The position numbers and the translations under genes are program-made. The notes under the pieces were generated by a model that searched no databases, was not told the DNA's origin, and saw only the letters and a program-made list of their open reading frames with translations. This document shows positions 17,615-24,691 of a DNA stretch of 64,000 nucleotides, one piece after another; within the stretch, counting starts at the first letter, position 1, and each line of letters starts with the position of its first letter. The DNA comes from Planctomycetota bacterium (GTDB lineage Bacteria; Planctomycetota; J058; JAJDCP01): contig JAJDCP010000091.1 in assembly GCA_029260765.1 (NCBI GenBank), forward strand, positions 62,001-126,000, given 5' to 3'.

Positions 17615-17948
17615 CGGCTCCTCGCCGATGGGGGGCGGACAGGGGGTCCCACGGCTGTGGGCATCGCGGGGTTGGGGCGATTCCTGCAGCCTATACTACA
17701 CGAGAAGTGTTGTCTCGGCCAGGGGGATGCCATGGAGCGGAAGCCCAGAAGAGCGACGGAGCAACGGCTGCCGGAAGAGCGCGCGCAGGTCCGCGGTGGG
17801 CTTGCGGATCGCCAGAAGCCTTGCCTGAAGCCCTTCGACCGGGCCTGTCTCGAATTATGCGGCAACCCCATCTATACTGAAATTGCTTGTTTGGAGATCA
17901 CAGCAACCCCTGCCTGAGCTCCACCGGCAGGGAGCAGGAGGACATGCA
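17615..17948. promoter_or_regulatory. Divergent promoter region with two TATACT boxes
   Basis: 334 bp between divergent genes. TATACT occurs at 17692-17697 and again at 17873-17878, each resembling a -10 box. The second has TCGAAT (17850-17855) at 17-bp spacing and lies 71 bp before the ATG of the rightward coiled-coil gene, with AGGAG at 17936-17940. The first could serve a short transcript or a 61-codon frame from 17732 (AGGGGG at 17721-17726), which I do not accept as a gene. Confidence 0.35.
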
Positions 17949-18407
17949 ATGGCGCCCCAATCCCGTACCAAGACGCTGCACGATGCGTTGGAAGCCTTCG
18001 AGACCAGTCTGGAGATGCCCTGGGTTCCCGGCGAGCTCGAGGAGTGGCTGGAGTCGGCGCAGGAATCCTTCGTCGCGTTGCAGAAGCTGTGGGAAGAGCA
18101 TCGGCGCGAGGTCCACAGTGGCGAGTTCGAGAGCATCGAAAGCGACCCCAACCAGGCAGCGCGTGTCGAGCGCCTGAAGAGGGAGGATCAGAGACTGAAG
18201 GCAGACTTTGCCCAGCTGGCAGCGACACTGGAAAGACTCCCCGCGCGGGTGTCCGAGGCGGAAACCGATGAAGAGAGCGCGCGCGATCAGCTCGAGAGCC
18301 TCAGTGAACAAGGGATCGCGTTGGTCATCCGGGCGCGCAAGCAAGAGCTGGCCGCGCACACCTGGTTGCTGGAAGCCCTGGACCGCGACCTCGGAGAGGG
18401 CGGCTGA
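17949..18407 (+). CDS. Small coiled-coil protein
   Basis: 152 residues from ATG 17949, with AGGAG 8 nt upstream. It is nearly all helix: DALEAFETSLEMPWVPGELEEWLESAQ, then a long charged coil (residues about 60-140) containing RVERLKREDQRLKADFAQL and RDQLESLSEQG. It has no signal peptide or membrane helix. It resembles the gene at 16458 in size and character but not clearly in sequence. The 525-bp spacer after it carries the hairpin element at 18441-18655. The function is unknown; it could be an adaptor or scaffold. Confidence 0.6.
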   Translation: MAPQSRTKTLHDALEAFETSLEMPWVPGELEEWLESAQESFVALQKLWEEHRREVHSGEFESIESDPNQAARVERLKREDQRLKADFAQLAATLERLPARVSEAETDEESARDQLESLSEQGIALVIRARKQELAAHTWLLEALDRDLGEGG

Positions 18408-18440
18408 GGCGCGGCGTCGCTGCGGATGGCGGTCTCGACC

Positions 18441-18655
18441 CCAGAGCTCCTGACATAGTCAACTCTTGATGGAGACTTCGCTCCGGGGTCTTCGGTCAGG
18501 TTCGGTCCATGCCCTCGAACTGCTGAAAACCGCCTGTAGCGTCGGTCTGTGACCGGGGCGCTCTGCGAGCGCCAACCATGATCGATCCGCATGGGGAACC
18601 CCGAGTCTCTGAATACAACCTCCGCCAGAGCTCCTTCCGGCGCTCACAGAGCGCC
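18441..18655 (+). repeat. Dispersed intergenic hairpin element, copy A
   Basis: A non-coding element related to the one at 48915-49060. The core 18515-18555 (CGAACTGCTGA...TGACCG) matches 48955-48995 at 39 of 41 positions. Both copies are bounded by a direct repeat; here CCAGAGCTCCT occurs at 18441-18451 and 18625-18635. Hairpins: CGGTC-TGT-GACCG (18543-18555) and two with identical stems, GGCGCTC-N3-GAGCGCC, at 18557-18573 and 18639-18655. It lies between convergent genes. The rest of the spacer (18408-18440, 18656-18880) shows nothing else clear. It could be a REP-like element, a non-autonomous mobile element or a structured RNA. Confidence 0.7.
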
Positions 18656-18880
18656 GCTATAGAAGACGGTTTCGACGCGTGCGTGCTTCACAATGTTGGA
18701 GGTGGTGGCAACGGATTGCGGCCGCAAGAATCCATCCAGGCCGGTTCGGGCGAGCCCATGTCAGGCGCTCTGGACTGTCACGCTACACGTTCAACGGCTC
18801 ACGTGTGTATTCCTTGGGCATACAAGGGTTTGTAGGTCCGTGGTCCGTGGCGCCTGCGCGGCCGCCCAACTCTGCAACAA

Positions 18881-18913
18881 CCACAAGGACCGGGCCAGGC
18901 CCGGTCCTTGTGG
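18881..18913 (-). terminator. Perfect 16-bp hairpin, terminator of the leftward surface-protein gene
   Basis: CCACAAGGACCGGGCC (18881-18896) and its exact complement (18898-18913) are separated by one base. It sits 19 bp past the stop of the leftward gene ending at 18933. Read leftward the stem is followed only by a weak T-rich stretch (TTGTTGC), so it may act bidirectionally or protect the mRNA 3' end. Confidence 0.6.
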
Positions 18914-18932
18914 TGTCTGGTACGAGTCGGGC

Positions 18933-21419
18933 TCAGGCCAGCCGCCGCCGCAGAAGCAACAGGCCGAAGGCCGCGAGCATCAACAGGCCCCAGATCTGGC
19001 CCTGTGTCCCTGCCTCGGGGTTCAACGAGCAGAGTCCACCGTCACCACCACCTGAGCTGCTGGAGGGGGTGCTGCTGAAGCCACCACTGCCGCTGCCACT
19101 GGTCTGACCGGTGACATTGAAGTCGCTGTTCGTTCCCGCAGTGCCCCCGCTGTTCGACACCACCCGCAGCACGCTGGAGACAGCGGTGGATTGCGAAGAG
19201 GTGAAGTTGACGGTGACGCTCTGCGAGTTGCCGGGAGCGAGCGTGAGCGTCGGCGGCACAGTCACGCCAGTCAGGCTGAAGTCGGAGCTCTGGCCGGTCA
19301 CGAAAGAGATCGAGGTGATGTCGAGGTCTTGCGTTCCGGTGTTGCTGATCGACCAGATCTGTGAATCCGACTGCCCGATGCCCGGGGCCACAAAACTCGC
19401 GGTCCCGGTCACTACCAGGTTGGGTGAGTTGGCCGGCGTGCCCGAACCGCTCACGGCCACGTCTGTGCCCGTACCTGCCGTGCCGCCGGTGTTGGAGACC
19501 AACTGGATGGTCCCATTGCGGGCACCCGTCGCGCCAGGCGTGAAGCTCACGGTCATCGTCGCCGAGCTCGCAGGCGTCAGCGTCAAGGGCAACGTCGGTA
19601 GCGAACCGAGGCTGAACTCGGTGGGATTGCTGCTGGTGATCGCGGTCACGATCAGGTCTGCGGTGCCCGTGTTGCTCAGCGTCCAGGTCGCCGGCGAAGT
19701 CGGGGAGAGCACGCCGACATTGCTCGAGCCGAAGTTGGTGGTGCCGCTGACGCTCAGGGTGCCCGTACCACCACTGCCCGCGCCCGTGACGACGATCTCG
19801 ATGTCGTCGTAGACGGTGCCGTCGTTCGGCGCGGCGGCGTCGAGGGCCTCCTGGAAGCGCAGCACCATCTGGTCGGTGAAGTTGGCGCCTGCAAGGCCGC
19901 CCACCAAGGCGCTGAGGTCGACGGTCTCCTGGGTGTAACTGGCCGGCCGAGTGCCTGGCAGGGTGAACACCACCGCTTCCCAGGTCGCGCCGTTGTCGCG
20001 GCTGAGGAGCACGCAGTCTTCGGGCTCGGACTCGTCGCCGATATCAGCATAGGAGAAGTTGAGGGTCACGCCGTTGGTGCCCGGATTGAGCGCCGACAGG
20101 TCGAAGAACACGTCCATGGCTGCGACCTGGAAGCCGCCCGTGCCTGTGTGGTTGAGCAGCACCTGGATCGAGCCGCTGTTGGGGTTCTGGGTACCCGTCG
20201 TGGTTGCGACCCCGCCGGTCAGTGTGGCGGGTCCGACCGCGCTGATCGTCGAAGCCGTCAATGAGGAATTGACGAAGGGCCCGACCGCAGCCGCCTGGTA
20301 GTTGATCTGGGTCGCGCTCTCAAAGTCTTGGGTGAAGGTTCCGGCGCCCGTCAGGACGACCGGTCCGAACACGCCCAAGGTGGGAGGCGCGATCGGGAAA
20401 CTCGGCACGCCGACCACGGTCTGGTTGGCGGTCACGTCACCTGCCGCGGTGACTTCGATGCCGACAACATCGCCGGGCGAAATCGCCAGGTCCGCCACCA
20501 CGATCACGTCGATGCCCGGGGACAGAACTGCCTGCGCCGCGAACGTGTAGGCCGCAGGATTTGCGAAGTTGGTCACCGACGAGCCGAGTTGGGTGTCTCC
20601 GCCTGCGCCACTGTCGAAAGCACCGGCGGTGGGTCCGTCGTCGAGGAACAGACGCACATTGGTGACGTCGGTGGCTGTGGCCGTGCCGGTCATCGTTGCG
20701 GTCAGCCCGGTAACGTCGGCGCCCAGCACGCTCTCGAGGTGGATCGCGCCGAGCACCTGGTCAGCACCCGCAAAAATGGGCGAAGAGGGTTGGATGCTGG
20801 CCACCGAGACGCCCACATCGTTGGTCTTCTCAAAAACCGTCACGTTGTCCACCGCCGCGAACCAGGCCCACGAGCCGCCGTCGTCGTAGTGGAAACGCAC
20901 CTGCATGGCGGCGTTGGAGTGGGTGGAGACGTCGAACTCTTCGTGCTGCCCCCCTTGCGCCATATCGCCGTTGCCCGTGGTCGCCACGTCGACAGCGTAG
21001 GTCGTGACGTTCTGCCAGGTTGTGCCGTCGAAGACTTCGACCGTGAAGGCATCGGCGCCGATGTCATCGTAGGAGACGTCATAGGAAAGAAACAGGTTGG
21101 AAGTGATGCCTGCCGTACTGAAGGCGGGCGACTCGATGGTCTCGACCATCAAGACTGTGGAACCCGGCGCATCGTCGTCGAGCGCGGCGAACGGAGTGCC
21201 GTCGAAATCCGTCAGGGTGACGTTGCCGCCGACATAGCTCAGGTCATTGATAAACCAGGTGTCGGTGCTGCTTCCCCCATCCGTCAGTGTCCAGCCCAAT
21301 GAGGTGAACGTCGCCCCAGGTTGGTTGAAATCCTCAAAAAAGATGTTCTGGGCCGTGGCCGTGGCGCCCAGTAGAGCGACAGCGACCGCGATTCCCAGAC
21401 CGCCAAGAGACCTGTTCAT
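18933..21419 (-). CDS. Secreted surface protein with choice-of-anchor-type domains and C-terminal sorting-like tail
   Basis: 828 aa. The signal peptide MNRSLGGLGIAVAVALLGATATAQ precedes a jelly-roll-like region (FFEDFNQPGATF..., with many Asp/Thr/Gly strands) resembling choice-of-anchor J domains. Two copies of an Ig-like unit follow (residues about 555-660 and 665-780), each ending in a VVSNTGGTAGT...FNVTG or similar strand set, as in choice-of-anchor D/ASH-like domains. The end is a Gly/Ser-rich linker with CSLNPEAG, a hydrophobic helix (IWGLLMLAAFGLLLL) and RRRLA, the layout of CTERM-type sorting signals. ATG 21419 has AGGGGG 5 nt upstream; a GTG two codons earlier overlaps that site. It is probably exposed on the cell surface. 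Confidence 0.8.
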   Translation of the reverse strand: MNRSLGGLGIAVAVALLGATATAQNIFFEDFNQPGATFTSLGWTLTDGGSSTDTWFINDLSYVGGNVTLTDFDGTPFAALDDDAPGSTVLMVETIESPAFSTAGITSNLFLSYDVSYDDIGADAFTVEVFDGTTWQNVTTYAVDVATTGNGDMAQGGQHEEFDVSTHSNAAMQVRFHYDDGGSWAWFAAVDNVTVFEKTNDVGVSVASIQPSSPIFAGADQVLGAIHLESVLGADVTGLTATMTGTATATDVTNVRLFLDDGPTAGAFDSGAGGDTQLGSSVTNFANPAAYTFAAQAVLSPGIDVIVVADLAISPGDVVGIEVTAAGDVTANQTVVGVPSFPIAPPTLGVFGPVVLTGAGTFTQDFESATQINYQAAAVGPFVNSSLTASTISAVGPATLTGGVATTTGTQNPNSGSIQVLLNHTGTGGFQVAAMDVFFDLSALNPGTNGVTLNFSYADIGDESEPEDCVLLSRDNGATWEAVVFTLPGTRPASYTQETVDLSALVGGLAGANFTDQMVLRFQEALDAAAPNDGTVYDDIEIVVTGAGSGGTGTLSVSGTTNFGSSNVGVLSPTSPATWTLSNTGTADLIVTAITSSNPTEFSLGSLPTLPLTLTPASSATMTVSFTPGATGARNGTIQLVSNTGGTAGTGTDVAVSGSGTPANSPNLVVTGTASFVAPGIGQSDSQIWSISNTGTQDLDITSISFVTGQSSDFSLTGVTVPPTLTLAPGNSQSVTVNFTSSQSTAVSSVLRVVSNSGGTAGTNSDFNVTGQTSGSGSGGFSSTPSSSSGGGDGGLCSLNPEAGTQGQIWGLLMLAAFGLLLLRRRLA

Positions 21420-21823
21420 GTCCACCCCCTAAACCAAACTCGTATTCCGTGTTCCCGGATGCAGGTACCAGACGGAGGCTGTGGCGGCCTCCGAGCGTAT
21501 CTTGTCACTCTGTTGTAACGAGAATGTCAAAATTCTAGTTTTCTTCTTCCCTTTCGGGAATTTCATCGAGAGATGTCAGGATGGACGAACGCTGTCGCAC
21601 GCATCCTGCGCACTCTTCAAAAAAGTTGTAGCACCTCACGGCATCATGAGGTGGCCAACCAACACTACGCCGGGGTTGGGTACTCCCTGCAAGTGCCGGG
21701 CCGATCGCGCTGCGGCACAAGCAGCCGGCGAGGGGGCCGCGCGAAACGCAATTGGTCCAAAAAACGTCAAGCCGAGTTGACATCCTCCCGATTTGGGGCG
21801 TCGTCCGCCTTTACAGTGGCGCG
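21420..21823 (-). promoter_or_regulatory. Upstream region of the surface-protein gene with possible promoter and weak terminator
   Basis: 404 bp with no accepted gene. Read leftward, TAGAAT (complement of 21532-21537) with TTCCCG 17 bp upstream (complement of 21555-21560) could be a promoter for the gene starting at 21419. A perfect TTGACA lies at 21525-21530 (complement) without a good -10 partner. An inverted repeat CACCTCA-N8-TGAGGTG (21632-21653) followed leftward by a run of six T residues may terminate the upstream leftward gene. Confidence 0.3.
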
Positions 21824-22897
21824 TCAATCCTCCGTCTTCCATGCCTGGCGGGCGGTCTCGAGCAGCTGCTGGGCCTTGAAGTTGTCACTCAAGCCCGCAG
21901 CCAGGTTGGCAAAGAAACTCTCCCGGGCAGCAGGCTCAAACAGGGCGGGCATCTCGCGGAGCTGTGGAAGGCTGCGCAGTTGCTCGGGGTGGGCGAGCAC
22001 GGCCGCCTCGAGCAGGGGCAGCTCTTCCGATAGCCAGACGTGCTGGCGGATGGCCTCGCGCCGCACGACAAGGTGCTCCGAGAGCAACAGCCCGCGCCAG
22101 ACCGCCCGCGCGTCCTCGGCACTCGGGCGGTTGCCGAGACGGGTCAGCTCGGCGGCCAATGCGGCGTCTTCGGGGTGGTCGGCCTGTGCGATGCGCAGCG
22201 ACCGCCAGACATCGGGATGCTCCGACCAGACCGCGAGGATGGCGCGGAACTCCGCCAGGCTGTCCGCATCGTAGGAGTCCTGCAGCCGCCGCGTCACCGG
22301 GCCGACGACCGGCTCGTAGCCGGCCCGGATCAGCTCGAGCAACAAGGCCCGGCGCCGCGTCCCTTCGGCCTGTTCGAACCCGTGCAGCAGGCTGAGACCT
22401 TCGCTCTCGTGGTAGGGGGGAGCTTTGCCGAGCAGTCCCAGCGCTAGCTGCCACAGCGGCTCGTCGGCGGCGAGCACCAGCGCGATCAAAGCCGCCCGGA
22501 TGTCCGGCGCGCGCAGCGCCTCGGCCAGCCATGGGGGGCGCGCTCCGCCATCACCCTTCCAACGCTGCAGCAGCGCTTCGCTGACCGCATCTTGACGCAA
22601 CAGCTGCGCGCTCAGGCTGCCCGCGTCGAAGGGCGGAGTTGGGGTCGGGACGCTGCGCGGCGTCGCCACCTCAGCCTGGACGAGCGTCTCTGGTACGCCG
22701 ACCGACGGAGCCGGTCCGGTGGCAGGTTCTTCGCTACCCGTGTCAGCCGTCGCCGCGGCGGGTTGGCTTGCCTGCGGAGGCCGCACCATGGGAGGCTGGG
22801 GCGCGGGTGAGCTGGGGGGACGCGTCAGGAACAGGCCTGCGACCAGAGCGAGAGACAGCACTGTGCCCAACAGATAGGAAAGAGTCGAACGGCTCAC
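21824..22897 (-). CDS. Membrane-anchored helical-repeat protein, function unknown
   Basis: 357 aa from GTG 22897, preceded by AGGAGGAACC. One N-terminal transmembrane helix (residues about 7-25, TLSYLLGTVLSLALVAGLFL) is followed by a Pro/Ala-rich spacer to about residue 90 and then a domain of short paired helices (residues about 95-355) rich in Leu/Ala/Glu with HEAT-like spacing, for example RAPDIRAALIALVLAADEPLW. The topology would place the helical domain in the periplasm. It is divergent from moaC, 75 bp away. No specific family is recognised. Confidence 0.65.
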   Translation of the reverse strand: MSRSTLSYLLGTVLSLALVAGLFLTRPPSSPAPQPPMVRPPQASQPAAATADTGSEEPATGPAPSVGVPETLVQAEVATPRSVPTPTPPFDAGSLSAQLLRQDAVSEALLQRWKGDGGARPPWLAEALRAPDIRAALIALVLAADEPLWQLALGLLGKAPPYHESEGLSLLHGFEQAEGTRRRALLLELIRAGYEPVVGPVTRRLQDSYDADSLAEFRAILAVWSEHPDVWRSLRIAQADHPEDAALAAELTRLGNRPSAEDARAVWRGLLLSEHLVVRREAIRQHVWLSEELPLLEAAVLAHPEQLRSLPQLREMPALFEPAARESFFANLAAGLSDNFKAQQLLETARQAWKTED

Positions 22898-22972
22898 GGT
22901 TCCTCCTGTCTGGGACTTTGCACCGCCGCAGCGAATAAGTCAAGATAGCCCACCCCACAGAGGAACACAGCC

Positions 22973-23464
22973 ATGAACGAGCTGACCCATATCAACCCCC
23001 GCGGTGAAGCGCACATGGTCGATGTCTCGGCCAAAACCGTCAGTCTTCGCGTGGCCCGCGCCCGCGGCTTCGTGCGCATGCAGGCCGCAACGCTGCAGCA
23101 GGCGCTGCGCGGCGAAGCGCGCAAGGGGGACGTGTTCGGCACCGCCCGCCTGGCGGGGATTCAGGCCGCCAAACGCACCTGGGAGCTGATTCCGCTCTGC
23201 CACCCCTTGCCCATCAGCGCCCTCGAGGTAGACATCGATCCAGAAGGCGCAGACCTCGTCAGGATCGAGGCCGAAGTGCGGGTCTCGGCACGCACGGGTG
23301 CCGAGATGGAAGCCCTGGTCGCCGTGTCGACGGCAGCGCTGACGATCTACGACATGCTCAAGGCAGTCGACCGCGGCATGCAGATCGGCCCGATCGGGTT
23401 GATCTACAAGAGCGGTGGCAAGAGTGGTGTGTTCGAGGCGGATTTGCCGCCGCCGGGATCCTAG
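22973..23464 (+). CDS. moaC: Cyclic pyranopterin monophosphate synthase MoaC
   Basis: Second enzyme of molybdenum cofactor synthesis: converts the MoaA product (3',8-cyclo-7,8-dihydro-GTP) to cyclic pyranopterin monophosphate. The 163-aa length is normal. Diagnostic segments are MVDVSAKTVSLR, RKGDVFGTARLAGIQAAKRT, the active-site region ELIPLCHPLPIS with its His, ARTGAEMEALVAVSTAALTIYDMLKA with the catalytic-side Asp, and a terminal GGKSG. ATG 22973 follows AGAGGAA. It stands alone, with no moaA, moaB or moeA beside it, and no Moco riboswitch fits the 75-bp upstream spacer. Confidence 0.95.
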   Translation: MNELTHINPRGEAHMVDVSAKTVSLRVARARGFVRMQAATLQQALRGEARKGDVFGTARLAGIQAAKRTWELIPLCHPLPISALEVDIDPEGADLVRIEAEVRVSARTGAEMEALVAVSTAALTIYDMLKAVDRGMQIGPIGLIYKSGGKSGVFEADLPPPGS

Positions 23465-23468
23465 CTCC

Positions 23469-23984
23469 TCAAGGTTCCTCGTCGAGAACCTCCAGCAAGC
23501 TGCAATTGTCGAGCTGTACGTGCACGAACAAGCCACGGCAGACCCCGCGGACGCGCGCGTATTGGCCCTTCTGCAACGTGGCGAAGCGCTCGAGCTCGCC
23601 CGCTCCGAAGTGGCAATGCACACGGCGGATCAGGTGGCCCGCCGCCAACACGATGCCGGGCTTGCCGCCCAGGTCGGTCTCGATCTTCTCTATGCGGGCG
23701 ACCAACTCGAGGTGGCGCCCCTGGTAGCTGCTGTTCGCACGGACCTCGTTGGCGTCATAGTCGGCCACCAGCGTCGCTGCGTCGACCGTGGTGGCGGGTT
23801 GGGAGAGGACATTGCTGCGCGCCTGTTCGCGGGCTCTGCCCAGCACGAAGAAGCCCGCGCAGACCGCGAGCACTGCAACGAATGCGAGCACGCCCAGGGC
23901 GATGCCCGCGATGGCACATCCGCTCATGCCCTGGCGGGGCTGTGGAGGCTGAGGATGGGGGTGGGGGTGAGGGTAGGGCTGCAT
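23469..23984 (-). CDS. Membrane-anchored OB-fold (tRNA_anti-like) protein
   Basis: 171 aa from ATG 23984 with GGAGG just upstream. The N-terminus is a His/Pro repeat (PYPHPHPHPQPPQPRQ), then a transmembrane helix (about 22-48, CAIAGIALGVLAFVAVLAVCAGFFVL). The rest (about 70-170) matches the tRNA_anti-like OB-fold pattern: LVADYDANEVRANSSYQGRHLEL, then a beta-barrel with CHFGAGELERFATLQKGQYARVRGVC. The domain would face outward. Such proteins are often small exported or envelope proteins of unknown ligand. It ends 4 bp from convergent moaC. Confidence 0.75.
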   Translation of the reverse strand: MQPYPHPHPHPQPPQPRQGMSGCAIAGIALGVLAFVAVLAVCAGFFVLGRAREQARSNVLSQPATTVDAATLVADYDANEVRANSSYQGRHLELVARIEKIETDLGGKPGIVLAAGHLIRRVHCHFGAGELERFATLQKGQYARVRGVCRGLFVHVQLDNCSLLEVLDEEP

Positions 23985-24050
23985 GGTACCTCCAAGCCTG
24001 GAAAGTTCACTACAGCCTGACCTTGGGAACCGGCGCGCGCAAGTTTCAGC

Positions 24051-24566
24051 TCAATCTGACGCGCAACGTTTCCGCAGCGCGGGAAACAAGCCTCGCAGAT
24101 CGCGGGCGATCAAGCGGTCGGCCACCCAGGAGGGAACCGGAAGCCCGGGGTCGATCTCAAGCTGGTACTCGGCCAGCGTGCCCCCATCGGCCTGCGGCTG
24201 GAATCGCCAACTGCCACGGTTGACGCGCAGGTCTCCGCGCAGCATCCGCCAATGGATCTGCAGTGCCTCGCAGTCATGGGTGAGCTCGAGGCAGTAGGAC
24301 ACCCGCGCCAGTTTGAAATCGAGGGTCGCCTCGACGACACGGCGTTGGGTCTGGCGCTCGATCACTCGATGACTGATCACGCGCGGCATGAACTCGGCGT
24401 ACCGGTCATAGTCGGTGACGACCTGCCAGAGCCGTTCGACGCCCAGTGAGAAGTACCCGCTGACCAACAGGCGTCGGGTCTTGCCATCAGGAGGCAAGAT
24501 CTGCACCGAGTCGGGAAGGGTTGCGGCGGGGCTGACGGCGCGGGTGTACTGAGACAACAGTGCCAT
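24051..24566 (-). CDS. SRPBCC/START-like lipid- or ligand-binding protein
   Basis: 171 aa from ATG 24566, with AGGAGG 7 nt upstream. Residues about 40-165 show the SRPBCC (polyketide cyclase/Coq10-like) pattern: the helix-strand start VERLWQVVTDYDRYAEFMPRV, then beta strands RRVVEATLDFKLARVSYCLEL and WRFQPQADGGTLAEYQLEID, then a long C-terminal helix (PSWVADRLIARDLRGLFPAL). The fold binds hydrophobic ligands in a deep pocket. There is no signal peptide. The partner is unknown; the next gene upstream is the TPR protein gene, 125 bp away on the same strand. Confidence 0.8.
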   Translation of the reverse strand: MALLSQYTRAVSPAATLPDSVQILPPDGKTRRLLVSGYFSLGVERLWQVVTDYDRYAEFMPRVISHRVIERQTQRRVVEATLDFKLARVSYCLELTHDCEALQIHWRMLRGDLRVNRGSWRFQPQADGGTLAEYQLEIDPGLPVPSWVADRLIARDLRGLFPALRKRCASD

Positions 24567-24691
24567 GGGACGTCCTCCTGCAGGAACGCCCCTACGGCGC
24601 TCCGACCCGTTGCTTGCAATCCGCGTGCCGAATCGTGTTGCCGCCTTTATGGCCGATGGATGGCACGACGACAGCGTTCAGTGTGCAATTC

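Noticed and set aside
17732..17917. 61-codon frame with AGGGGG and an upstream TATACT
   Set aside because: Composition is unremarkable, it runs through the likely promoter of the next gene, and no family feature is visible; possible but unsupported.
22898..22972. Molybdenum-cofactor riboswitch upstream of moaC
   Set aside because: The 75-bp spacer to the divergent gene is too short for the aptamer and shows no matching structure.
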